The notes below the pieces were generated by a model. It was not told the DNA's origin, searched no databases, and saw only the letters and a program-made list of their open reading frames with translations. A stretch of DNA of 45,740 nucleotides from an uncultured Pelagibacteraceae bacterium (GTDB taxonomy: Bacteria > Pseudomonadota > Alphaproteobacteria > Pelagibacterales > Pelagibacteraceae): assembly GCA_902556065.1 (NCBI GenBank), contig CACDUV010000005.1, forward strand, positions 1 through 45,740, given 5' to 3'. Shown here in pieces: positions 15,923-24,190 of the stretch; positions within the stretch are counted from its first letter, which is position 1, and each line of letters opens with the position of its first letter. The translations under genes and the position numbers were made by a program.

Positions 15923-15961
15923 TTTCATTCCACATAAAATAAGATAATAACTAAAGGATAA

Positions 15962-16035
15962 GCTTTGGTGGTGAAATAGTATCACGTCGGTTTGTGGATC
16001 CGAAGTCGTAGGAGCGTAACCTACCCAAAGTACCA
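15962..16035 (+). tRNA. tRNA-His (anticodon GTG), without encoded G-1
   Basis: 74-nt cloverleaf. Acceptor GCTTTGG pairs with CCAAAGT, with a terminal G1-U72 wobble. The D-arm is GTGA/TCAC. Anticodon stem TCGGT/TCCGA has a T-T mismatch next to loop TTGTGGA (anticodon GTG). The variable region is AGTC, T-stem GTAGG/CCTAC closes loop AGCGTAA, and A73 with CCA is encoded. The base at -1 is A and the discriminator is A, so the usual G-1:C73 histidine identity pair is absent. hisS, the cognate synthetase, begins 5 bp after the CCA. Confidence 0.88.
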
Positions 16036-16040
16036 CTAAA

Positions 16041-17435
16041 ATGGAAAAAGATAAAAAACTCAATCCTTCCTTACCATCTGGATTTGAAGATCGTTGGAAT
16101 AAAAAGTTAGTTTTAAAAAAACAACTTTTAAAAGTGATTGAAAAAAATTTTATAAAATTTGGAGCTGAACCATTAGAGACACCTTCTTTTGAGATCAGCG
16201 AAAATATTGGTTCGTTTTTAGCAGAGGACGAGGATAACCCTATGTCTGATGTATTCTCATTCAAAGATGGTGATAAAAATATTACACTTAGATATGATCT
16301 ATCTAGTCCTTTAGCTAGATTTGTTGCTCAAAACAACCAAGAGCTTCCATTAATTTACAAAAGATACGCAATTCAGAATGTTTTTAGAAATGAAAAAGCA
16401 GGAAATGGAAGATACAGAGAGTTCATGCAGGCTGATTTTGATATTGTTGGAAATGTTAATTCAGCTCAAGCTAATGCAGAACTTTGTAATTTAATCTCAA
16501 GTACACTTTTAGATTGTGGTTTGAATAAAGATCAATTCATAATCAATATTAGTAACAGAAAAATAGTACAAGGTTTAATTGATGATTTAAAAATATCTGA
16601 AGATAAACAATTAAAAGTAATTAGAGCTATTGATAAATTAGATAAACCTGGATTTGGTTTAAAAGGCGTTGAAGATCTTCTTAAAAAAGAGAGAAAAGAT
16701 GCAAGCGGTGCAGTTACAAAAGGTGCTGATCTAACTGATGAACAAGCATCACAAATATTAAATTTCTTAAAAATAAAAGACTTAAAACAATTAAAAGAAA
16801 ATTTAAAAAATCCATTGTCCCAAGAAGGAATTAAAGAGCTGGAGGAAGTTTTTGAAATTTTAGGATTTGGTTCTAATTTAGAACAAGTACAAACGAATTT
16901 TACAATTGTTAGAGGTTTAGCTTATTATTCTGATTTTATTGTTGAAACTAACCTGAATTTTAAAGTAACGAATAACAAAGGAAAAGAGGTTGATATTGGC
17001 AGCATTTGTTCAGGAGGATCTTATGCAAAGCTTATCTCAAGATTTAAAGGGGTAGACATTCCAGGTACAGGAATTAGTTTTGGTGTGGATAGATTGTTAT
17101 TCGCGCTTTTACAACTAGATCAGATTAAGGTGGATGATCAAAAACCTGTTTTAGTTTGTATAATGGATGAAAAATACCTAAAAAATTATTATGAAATAGT
17201 AGATCAATTACGAGAAAATAACATTAATGCAGAAATTTTTTTAGATACGAAAAAAAATTTAGGTAAGCAATTAACATTAGCAAATAAGCGTGAATTAAAT
17301 ATAGCAGTTATATGTGGTGATAATGAATTTAATGAAGGCACAGTAACGATAAAAAATCTTAAAGGTGTTAAAGGTGAAAATAACAAAACATTTCCAAAAT
17401 CAAATTTAATAGATGAAATCAAAAAACTTATCTGA
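16041..17435 (+). CDS. hisS: Histidyl-tRNA synthetase (divergent alphaproteobacterial type)
   Basis: Class II synthetase charging tRNA-His; 464 aa. Motif 2 reads FRNEKAGNGRYREFMQADFD (115-134). The REF-x-Q-x-DFDIVG form resembles the eukaryote/archaea-like HisRS carried by part of the alphaproteobacteria, rather than the common bacterial GRYRQFHQ form. GLAYYSDFIVE and the SGGSYAKLI and GISFGVDRLL segments complete the active site, and a C-terminal anticodon-binding domain follows from about 370. The divergent enzyme pairs with an adjacent tRNA-His that lacks G-1:C73. It overlaps hisZ by 23 bp. Confidence 0.95.
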   Translation: MEKDKKLNPSLPSGFEDRWNKKLVLKKQLLKVIEKNFIKFGAEPLETPSFEISENIGSFLAEDEDNPMSDVFSFKDGDKNITLRYDLSSPLARFVAQNNQELPLIYKRYAIQNVFRNEKAGNGRYREFMQADFDIVGNVNSAQANAELCNLISSTLLDCGLNKDQFIINISNRKIVQGLIDDLKISEDKQLKVIRAIDKLDKPGFGLKGVEDLLKKERKDASGAVTKGADLTDEQASQILNFLKIKDLKQLKENLKNPLSQEGIKELEEVFEILGFGSNLEQVQTNFTIVRGLAYYSDFIVETNLNFKVTNNKGKEVDIGSICSGGSYAKLISRFKGVDIPGTGISFGVDRLLFALLQLDQIKVDDQKPVLVCIMDEKYLKNYYEIVDQLRENNINAEIFLDTKKNLGKQLTLANKRELNIAVICGDNEFNEGTVTIKNLKGVKGENNKTFPKSNLIDEIKKLI

Positions 17436-18465
17436 AAACATTCTTAGATCGGTAAAATCTAAGGGTTATAAATATATAGATTTACCCTCGGTTATTGAGG
17501 CTAATCACATTGTTCAAAGATCAGGTGAAAACTTCAGAAAATTCATTTTTTCATTTACTGATCAAAATGGAAGCGAGTTATGTCTTAGACCAGATTTAAC
17601 AATTGCATCTTGTTTGAGATACTTAGAAAATAATTTAAAAGGAAAAGAAAAAATTTTTTATAGTGGTCAAGCTTATAGAAAATCTGAAAGTAAAAGTGAT
17701 TCTATTATTCGAGATCAAATTGGATTTGAAATTTTAGGTTCTAAAGATGAAAAAAATGATGATAAAGAAATTATCAATACCTCACTAAAATCTCTTCAAA
17801 ATATAAAATATTCATCAGGCAAATTAACAATAGGAAATGTTGAGATATTTAATTTGTTAATTTCAAAACTAGATATTCCAAAAAGATGGAAGTTAAGATT
17901 ATCAAGACATTTTTGGAGAGAAGATTACTTTAATGATCTGTTAAAAAGATTAGAGACAAACTCTGATGTAGATCCAACTATCGTTGAAATAGATAAAAAG
18001 CGTTATTTAAAAATGCTAAAAGAAGATTTATCAAATGTAATAGCAGGAAGAACTATTAATGAGATATTAAATCGATTCGATAACAAAATTAAAGATCCAA
18101 GAAGAGCTAGTAAAGGTAAAGGTGTTTCAAAAATTATTAAAGATTTCTTAAAAATCAAATGCCCAATTAATGAGGCTGCATCTGAGTTAAACAAATTTTT
18201 TAAAAAAAATAGAATTAATTTGGTGGTTGATCAAAGATATTTTCCTGTATCTAAAAATAAAGTTTCAAAACTAAATGTAGTATTTTCAACTTCTTTTGGA
18301 AGACAATTGGAATATTACACAGGAATGGTTTTTAAAATTGATGTTAAATCAAAAAATAAATTAAAAAATATTATTAATGGCGGTCGTTATGATCGATTAA
18401 TTTCTGATCTTGGGTCAAAAAAACAAATACCAGCAGTTGGGGCTGCATTAAATTTAAATTATTGA
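17413..18465 (+). CDS. hisZ: ATP phosphoribosyltransferase regulatory subunit HisZ
   Basis: HisRS-like protein without aminoacylation or anticodon-binding function that partners the short HisG and makes it histidine-sensitive. The class II fold is seen in FTDQNGSELCLRPDLTIASC (about 48-67), the FYSGQAYRKSES segment, GRQLEYYTGMVF and NGGRYDRLI. At 350 aa it ends without an anticodon-binding domain. The ATG lies 23 bp inside hisS, and its stop overlaps the hisG start (TGATG). It stands directly between its paralogue HisS and its enzymatic partner HisG. Confidence 0.92.
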   Translation: MKSKNLSENILRSVKSKGYKYIDLPSVIEANHIVQRSGENFRKFIFSFTDQNGSELCLRPDLTIASCLRYLENNLKGKEKIFYSGQAYRKSESKSDSIIRDQIGFEILGSKDEKNDDKEIINTSLKSLQNIKYSSGKLTIGNVEIFNLLISKLDIPKRWKLRLSRHFWREDYFNDLLKRLETNSDVDPTIVEIDKKRYLKMLKEDLSNVIAGRTINEILNRFDNKIKDPRRASKGKGVSKIIKDFLKIKCPINEAASELNKFFKKNRINLVVDQRYFPVSKNKVSKLNVVFSTSFGRQLEYYTGMVFKIDVKSKNKLKNIINGGRYDRLISDLGSKKQIPAVGAALNLNY

Positions 18466-19157
18466 TGAAGAAAAATATTTTAAATATTGGAATTCCTAGC
18501 AAGGGCAGACTCAGAAAGGATGTCTTAAACATATTTAAAAAAAATAAATTAAATCTAATTTCAGAAAGAGGAGAAAGAGATTTATTAGGTTCAATTAAAC
18601 AAAAGAAAAATGTTAAAATTTTATACCTTCATGCAAGAGAAATTGTAGAAAGACTCGGAGATGGTTCATTAGATCTAGGATTTTCCGGATTTGATTTATT
18701 GAAAGAAAGTGAAATAAATATTCAAAAGAAAATTAATGTTATTAAAAAATATGATTTTGGGAAGGCCACGTTAGTGGTTGCAATTCCAGATCCTTGGATT
18801 GATGTTCAAACTATTGCTGATTTAGAGGAAATAGCATTTGAGTTTAGAGATAAGAAAAAAAAAAGATTAAGAGTCGCAACCAAATATCCAAATTTAACAA
18901 GAGAATTTTTATTTTCTAAAGGGGTTACTCAATTTAGATTAGTAGATAGTTTAGGTGCTACTGAGTCATATCCTTTTACTGGTTCATCAGAAATAATTAC
19001 TGACATCACTTCAACAGGAGAAACTTTAAAAGCTAATAATCTAAGAATTTTAAAAGATGGTGAAATATTAAAATCAGAGGCTTGTATGATGATATCTAAA
19101 TTATCGTCTAAAAATAAATCTCTTCAAAGTTTAACTAGATTACTTTCTGAGAATTAA
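18465..19157 (+). CDS. hisG: ATP phosphoribosyltransferase, catalytic subunit (short form)
   Basis: First step of histidine synthesis, joining ATP and PRPP. The short (about 230 aa) HisG lacks the C-terminal regulatory domain and requires HisZ, encoded just upstream. Visible motifs are NIGIPSKGRLRKD at the start, GDGSLDLGFSGFDLL, RVATKYPNLTREF, and DITSTGETLKANNL (PRPP-binding region). A TTG at 18462 could add one residue, but the ATG at 18465, overlapping the hisZ stop, is preferred. Confidence 0.95.
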   Translation: MKKNILNIGIPSKGRLRKDVLNIFKKNKLNLISERGERDLLGSIKQKKNVKILYLHAREIVERLGDGSLDLGFSGFDLLKESEINIQKKINVIKKYDFGKATLVVAIPDPWIDVQTIADLEEIAFEFRDKKKKRLRVATKYPNLTREFLFSKGVTQFRLVDSLGATESYPFTGSSEIITDITSTGETLKANNLRILKDGEILKSEACMMISKLSSKNKSLQSLTRLLSEN

Positions 19158-19271
19158 ATCCTTCCAATAAATAAGAATAATTTTAATAATATCTAGGTTT
19201 CGAAGGATTGCATAAACATCAACTAGTATTCCTAAACCAATAATAATTTTAAGTATTAATAATAATTCCAC
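19140..19271 (-). CDS. Candidate 43-aa hydrophobic peptide
   Basis: A minus-strand GTG-started frame in the hisG-rmuC spacer, overlapping the end of hisG by 18 bp. It would encode a single hydrophobic segment (ELLLILKIIIGLGILVDVYA) followed by a basic/aromatic tail containing YWKDLILRK. The pattern could be a small membrane protein. A+T-rich noncoding DNA also produces Ile/Leu-rich frames by chance, and no ribosome-binding site is visible. An 8-bp inverted repeat (19157-19164 and 19202-19209) lies in the same spacer. Confidence 0.22.
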   Translation of the reverse strand: MELLLILKIIIGLGILVDVYAILRNLDIIKIILIYWKDLILRK

Positions 19272-19302
19272 TACATATTTTATATATGATATAAAGTGAT
19301 TC

Positions 19303-20400
19303 ATGGAAGCTATATTTTTAGTTATTTTAATTCTGCTGCTTGGAGTAGTTTCGGCAATTCTTTACTTAAATTTAAGATCTAAGCCTGAGGATCAACAAGA
19401 AAATAAAGAAGCTGAAGAAATAGCTAACTTAAAATCTGAAATTTCAAGTTTAAAGGATACTTTAAATACAACAATCAATAGTTCACTTGGAGCAATGTCA
19501 ACTTCATTTAACAATCTGTCTACTGGAGTAACAAAAGATATGACAGAAGCTTTAACTAAAGTAGATGAAAAAGTTGGAAATTTTAATCAACAAGTTCAAT
19601 TATTAAACCAAAGCCAAGAAGGAATAACAAAAATTTTGGCTGGAGTTAAAAAATATGGAACTCTTGCAGAATTTAGTTTGGATGCACTGATTAAAGATTT
19701 ACTACCAGCCTCTCAATTCATGACAAATGTGAAAATGAAAGAAAATACAAGTGAGAATGTAGAGTTTGCAATTAAGCTTCAAGGTGACGTTTTAGTTCCA
19801 GTTGATAGTCATTTTCCGGTGGAGAAATTTAAAGCAATTACCGATGGTCATGACGTGGAAGATAAAAGGTTAGTTGCCGATGCTAGAGCAAAATTAGCCT
19901 CTGCATTTAAAGCAAAAGCTAAAAGTGTAAATGAAAAATATATTGTACCACCAAAAACTACTGACTTTGCAATTGTGTATGCTCCTACAGAAAGTTTGTA
20001 CAAAGAGTTAACTGAATACCAAGACCCAAGCACAAAAGAGTTATTAACTCAAGAATTAATGAAAAAATATAAAGTTGTAATTTGTGGCCCTAATACTTTG
20101 TCAGCATATTTGCAATCTTTACACATGGGCTTTCAATCCTTGAAAGTTCAAAAGGGTGCAACTGAAATTTATAACCATTTAAAAACAATAAGTACAAGAT
20201 TTTCAAAACACTTTGACAACATAGTAGTTCTTAGAAAAAAATTAGAAGATGCCATGGGTGTGGTAGATAAATTTGGAACAGATGCAAGATCAATAAATAG
20301 AACTTTGGAAAGTATAAAAGATCCAGAACAAGTTGAGAAAGCTGTTCAAACAGACAACGTTGAAAAATTTGTTGATAAACAAAGACAAATTAAAAATTAA
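19303..20400 (+). CDS. rmuC: DNA recombination protein RmuC
   Basis: Putative membrane-anchored nuclease-fold protein that limits recombination at inverted repeats. The N-terminal membrane helix (about 3-24) is followed by a coiled coil to about residue 110. The RmuC core then begins, with FAIKLQGDVLVPVDSHFPVE, FAIVYAPTESLYKEL and CGPNTLSAYLQSLHMGFQSL. At 365 aa it is on the short side. It opens a three-gene run with an MGME1-like exonuclease and exonuclease I. Confidence 0.93.
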   Translation: MEAIFLVILILLLGVVSAILYLNLRSKPEDQQENKEAEEIANLKSEISSLKDTLNTTINSSLGAMSTSFNNLSTGVTKDMTEALTKVDEKVGNFNQQVQLLNQSQEGITKILAGVKKYGTLAEFSLDALIKDLLPASQFMTNVKMKENTSENVEFAIKLQGDVLVPVDSHFPVEKFKAITDGHDVEDKRLVADARAKLASAFKAKAKSVNEKYIVPPKTTDFAIVYAPTESLYKELTEYQDPSTKELLTQELMKKYKVVICGPNTLSAYLQSLHMGFQSLKVQKGATEIYNHLKTISTRFSKHFDNIVVLRKKLEDAMGVVDKFGTDARSINRTLESIKDPEQVEKAVQTDNVEKFVDKQRQIKN

Positions 20401-20437
20401 TTTCTTTTTTTTGATAATACCATTTATAAGAAATCTC

Positions 20438-21124
20438 ATGCAATGGAATCGTAAATATGATTATCCAAAATCTTCAAGAGCTACTGTTGATGGCATTAGA
20501 AGATATCTTTTGGGAGAAGAAAAATTACCAAGTGTTACTTCAATTTTAGATGTTACTAAATCTGATGAGGATAAAGCAGCATTAGCAAATTGGAGGGAGA
20601 GAACAGGATATAAAGAAGCTGAAGCTATCACGAAAGCAGCAAGCAGCAGAGGTTCACAGATGCATAACTACTTAGAGTCTTATTTGCTTGGGAGAGAAAA
20701 TTTAAGTTTTTTTGACGATAATGAACAATATAAATTGATGGCAAAAGAAATAATTGATCATGGTTTAAAAAATAGATTAGAAGAAATATGGGGTGTTGAA
20801 TGTACATTATACTATCCTGATAAATATGCTGGCACCACAGACTGTGTTGGAGTTTATGAAGGAAAAGAAACAATTATAGATTTTAAACAAAGTAATAAAC
20901 CAAAGAAAGCTGAGTATATCGATTCATGGTTATTACAAACCAGCGCGTATTCTTTGGCTCATAATGTTGTGTATAACTCCAATATCACTTCTTGTGTAAT
21001 CTTGGTCTGCACTGTAGATAAATTATTTCAAGAATTTAAAATTCAAGGACATGATTTAGTCATCTATCAAAATTTGTTTTTAGGAAGATTAAAAAAATTT
21101 CATGAACTATCTAATTTAACTTAA
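20438..21124 (+). CDS. PD-(D/E)XK exonuclease, MGME1/Cas4-RecB-like
   Basis: Predicted metal-dependent single-strand DNA exonuclease of 228 aa. The RecB-nuclease core reads His76 (RGSQMHNYLE), Glu121 (GVECTLYYP), Asp135 (GTTDCVGVY), then Asp148 and Lys150 (TIIDFKQSNKPK), with a Gln near 185 (WLLQTSAYSLA). This order fits the family of mitochondrial MGME1 and related phage exonucleases. The frame is open back to 20333 inside rmuC, but the ATG at 20438 gives the natural N-terminus and avoids overlap. It lies between rmuC and exonuclease I, so it probably works in DNA-end processing. Phage ancestry is possible but not shown. Confidence 0.8.
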   Translation: MQWNRKYDYPKSSRATVDGIRRYLLGEEKLPSVTSILDVTKSDEDKAALANWRERTGYKEAEAITKAASSRGSQMHNYLESYLLGRENLSFFDDNEQYKLMAKEIIDHGLKNRLEEIWGVECTLYYPDKYAGTTDCVGVYEGKETIIDFKQSNKPKKAEYIDSWLLQTSAYSLAHNVVYNSNITSCVILVCTVDKLFQEFKIQGHDLVIYQNLFLGRLKKFHELSNLT

Positions 21125-21139
21125 AATATATAAGAAAAT

Positions 21140-22576
21140 ATGGACAAATTTGTAATCTACGACACCGAAACCACTAATAGCACTATTTGGGGATCAATTA
21201 TTGAGGTTGGAGCTGTTGTTGTTGATAAAAATTTAAATGAAATTGGTAAGTTAAATATCAGAGGTAGAATGCCAGAAGGAGAGGTGCCTAGTGCAAAAGC
21301 TCTATTGGTAAATTCTACGAGTATAGAATTACTCACTAAAGGAAATTATTCTCATTACGAATTCTTAGGAGCAGTTGAAAACTTCTTCTCAAAAGCCGCC
21401 CCAGCATTATTTATGGGCTGGAGTAATTTAAATTTTGACAGACGTATGTTCCATTTTAATTTTTTTAAAGGTAACAGATATCCTTATATTACTCACTCGT
21501 CTCCAAATAAAGAACATGATGGTCTTCATGTTGCAAGAGCTGCACAAACAATTAATTCTGAAACTTTAAAAACTGAATTAACAGATGCTGGGAATGAAAG
21601 TCTTGCTCTTGAAGGTTTAGCAAGACAACAAGGATTTGATACTTCACAACAGCACACCGCATATCACGATGCATTTACTAGTTTGAAAATTTTAAGAATA
21701 ATAAAAGAAAAGCATAACGATAATTGGGAAAAATTTTTAACCACCTCTACAAAGAGTAGTGTGGAATCTATTTTAAAAGGAGAGGGTATTTATTCAATTT
21801 TTGAAAATGTTAAAGGAAGAAATATGATGTATTTAGTATCAACACTACATCCAGAACATTGTTTTCATCCAACTTATGCTTCTTGGGGATATATATGGGA
21901 TTTAAGAAGAGATCCAGAGCCTTTTCTAAACATGTCAGTTAACGAGCTTAAAGCTAATCTTAAAAAAATAAGCCCTAAAGCTTTAAGAGTTATAAAAACA
22001 AACAAAGCTCCTGTTGTATTAGATAAAAAATTTGCTTTAAAAGAAAAAGCATATGCAGATCTAGATTTAGAAACAATTCAAAAAAGAGCTAAATTAGTTA
22101 GATCTAGTGAAAACTTATGTAAAAACATTCAAATCATTAATAGAGAAGCTGCAGAAGAAAAGGCTCAAACTCAAAACCAAGAAGATTTACTTCCTGAGGA
22201 AACTTTGTATGAGAAATTTGTTCCAAACAAAGATACTGCTTTATTTAAAACATGGCACAGTTCGTCATGGGAAGACAAATTAAGATTATTAGATAAATTT
22301 CAAGATAAGAGATGTACATGGTTTGGACAAAAAATCATTTACCAAGAAGCACCTCACGTATTACCACCTGATTTATATAAAAATATTAAAAGTGAGTTAG
22401 CTAGAAGAATTTTAAGTAAAAATAGAGAAAAATGGCAAACTATAGGAATGGCATACACCGAAATAGATACCTTAAGAGACCAAGCATCTAATAGAGATGA
22501 TGAGGAAGAACTAAAAAAATTAGATGAAATAAATGAGTTTATTATGTCTATTGAAAAAAAATATGAAATTGCATAG
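21140..22576 (+). CDS. sbcB: Exodeoxyribonuclease I
   Basis: DEDDh 3'-5' exonuclease degrading single-stranded DNA. Exo I is VIYDTETT (Asp8, Glu10), Exo II is in MGWSNLNFDRRMF (near 100), and Exo III is HTAYHDAFTSLKI (near 173). The extended Exo I-specific C-terminal region includes YLVSTLHPEH, the SWGYIWDLRRDP segment and a helical end. At 478 aa it matches the 475 aa of the E. coli enzyme. ExoI is best known from gammaproteobacteria, so possible transfer is worth checking. Thioredoxin follows 34 bp downstream. Confidence 0.93.
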   Translation: MDKFVIYDTETTNSTIWGSIIEVGAVVVDKNLNEIGKLNIRGRMPEGEVPSAKALLVNSTSIELLTKGNYSHYEFLGAVENFFSKAAPALFMGWSNLNFDRRMFHFNFFKGNRYPYITHSSPNKEHDGLHVARAAQTINSETLKTELTDAGNESLALEGLARQQGFDTSQQHTAYHDAFTSLKILRIIKEKHNDNWEKFLTTSTKSSVESILKGEGIYSIFENVKGRNMMYLVSTLHPEHCFHPTYASWGYIWDLRRDPEPFLNMSVNELKANLKKISPKALRVIKTNKAPVVLDKKFALKEKAYADLDLETIQKRAKLVRSSENLCKNIQIINREAAEEKAQTQNQEDLLPEETLYEKFVPNKDTALFKTWHSSSWEDKLRLLDKFQDKRCTWFGQKIIYQEAPHVLPPDLYKNIKSELARRILSKNREKWQTIGMAYTEIDTLRDQASNRDDEEELKKLDEINEFIMSIEKKYEIA

Positions 22577-22610
22577 TTGACTTTAAAACTTTAATTTATA
22601 GAAAGTATTT

Positions 22611-22928
22611 ATGCTAATAGATTTTAAAGATGAAGATTTTGATAGTAAAATCAAAAATGAAGACGTTTCAGTAATCCAGTTTTCAGCTGCTTGGTGTGGA
22701 CCTTGCAAAGCTTTAAAACCAGTAATGGATAAATTAGCTGATGAATATAAAGATAAAGCTGGTTTTTATTATGCCGATGTAGAAGATGGTGGAATAAATA
22801 CTGGAAGTGCTGCTGGAATAAGAGGTGTACCAACTGTTATTATTTACAAAAAAGGCGTTGAAGTAGATAGAAAAGTTGGTGGAGTACCTGAAAGCCACAT
22901 GAAAGAATTTTTAGAAAAAAATATTTAA
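22611..22928 (+). CDS. trxA: Thioredoxin
   Basis: 105-aa thioredoxin-fold disulfide reductase with the active site AAWCGPCKAL (near 27-36) and the cis-Pro motif GVPTVIIY (near 75). The GIRGVPT segment and the final GGVPESHMKEFL helix are normal. There is no signal peptide, so it is cytoplasmic. The stop overlaps the end of convergent folC by 4 bp, leaving no space for an intervening terminator. Confidence 0.93.
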   Translation: MLIDFKDEDFDSKIKNEDVSVIQFSAAWCGPCKALKPVMDKLADEYKDKAGFYYADVEDGGINTGSAAGIRGVPTVIIYKKGVEVDRKVGGVPESHMKEFLEKNI

Positions 22929-24190
22929 TTCAAATTAAGTATTTCTCCAGCTAGATAAAGTGAGCCTGTAATTAAAATTACATCGTTTTTCTTGACCGAA
23001 ATAGACTTAATTGCATCAAATATATTTTTTTTGTATTGAACATTTTCAAAAGAATTTAGTTTGTTTTTTAAGTCTTTTCCGCCGATTGAATTAGGTTGGT
23101 TTGGAATATCAATAGTGGTCAAGGTTGAGATATTTTTAAAATAACTAATATACTCATTATGATCCTTGTTGGACATCATACCTAAGATTATGTGTTTATC
23201 ACAATCTAAAGTTTGGAGATATTCATTCACAACTCTAGCTCCATCAGGGTTATGATCTCCAGAAATTAATAATGTATTATTTTTTACAAGTTCTTTTAGT
23301 TTTCCAGATTTAATTTCTTGTAATCTTGCAATATTATGTATTTTTTGAATACCACTTTCTATTTCAGCACCTTGAATTCCAAGATTTAAAGTTCTTATAG
23401 TTGCAATAGCAGTTGATATATTTTCTAATTGAAACTGACCAAGAACATTTGGTAAAGGAAGTTTTAAACCTCCAAATTTATCCTCATAGTAAAAAAAGCC
23501 ATTCTCTTGAATTGAATAACTAAAGTCCTCATTAAAAAATAACTTATTTGAAGAGTTAAGTTTAATAGTTTTTTTAATACATTCCATCGTCTCTTTTTTA
23601 TTTTGCTTAGCGATAATAATATTCGAATTAAGTAAGGCTGATGTTTTTTCAAAAATAATTTGCTCAATTGTCTGATTTTCTTTCGGAAGCCAGTCAAGAT
23701 GGTCTTTACTTATAGAGGTCACTATACTTGCAAGATTACTCTTTAAAACATTAGTAGCATCAAAACGATGAAATAAACCACTTTCTATCAAGTTGATATT
23801 GTCAGGATATTGTGCAGCTTTATAAAAAAAACATGCTGATAACATCTCAAAAACAGTTATTGGTTTATTATCATTAATATTTTCAACTTCCTTTAATAAA
23901 ACAGCTAATTCCTCGTCATTTAATTCATGATTATTAAAAACAAATCTTTCGTTGATCTTTTGTATATGTGGGCTTGTATAAACATTACATTTTAAATTTG
24001 CCTCTTTAAGAATTGCATAAATAGCCTGGATAGTAGAGTTCTTACCATTAGTTCCAACAACTGATATGGCCTTTATTTTATCTTGAGGATTTCCTAATTT
24101 TTTACAAAGATTATGAATTCTATCTAAAGATAAATCTATTTCTTTAGGATGCAACTTTTGAAAATTGCTGAGTATCTTCTGAAGTTTCAT
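22925..24190 (-). CDS. folC: Bifunctional folylpolyglutamate / dihydrofolate synthase
   Basis: Adds glutamate to dihydropteroate and folates. The Mur-ligase-fold ATPase has P-loop VVGTNGKNSTIQ (about 44-55), with Asn where Gly is usual after the Lys. The SPHIQKINERF segment, SISKDHLDWLPK near 165 and DHNPDGARVV near 310 are typical. Length is 421 aa. The ATG lies 47 bp inside accD; the conserved LHPKEIDLSLDRI segment soon after supports this start. It is the last gene of the long minus-strand run and follows accD as in many proteobacteria. Confidence 0.93.
   Translation of the reverse strand: MKLQKILSNFQKLHPKEIDLSLDRIHNLCKKLGNPQDKIKAISVVGTNGKNSTIQAIYAILKEANLKCNVYTSPHIQKINERFVFNNHELNDEELAVLLKEVENINDNKPITVFEMLSACFFYKAAQYPDNINLIESGLFHRFDATNVLKSNLASIVTSISKDHLDWLPKENQTIEQIIFEKTSALLNSNIIIAKQNKKETMECIKKTIKLNSSNKLFFNEDFSYSIQENGFFYYEDKFGGLKLPLPNVLGQFQLENISTAIATIRTLNLGIQGAEIESGIQKIHNIARLQEIKSGKLKELVKNNTLLISGDHNPDGARVVNEYLQTLDCDKHIILGMMSNKDHNEYISYFKNISTLTTIDIPNQPNSIGGKDLKNKLNSFENVQYKKNIFDAIKSISVKKNDVILITGSLYLAGEILNLN

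Noticed and set aside
19157..19209. 8-bp inverted repeat after hisG as a terminator
   Set aside because: The 37-nt loop and lack of a T tract do not fit an intrinsic terminator; it is mentioned only as part of the spacer.
20333..20437. N-terminal extension of the MGME1-like nuclease frame into rmuC
   Set aside because: Overlaps the conserved rmuC end; the extension is low-complexity and the ATG at 20438 begins the natural domain.
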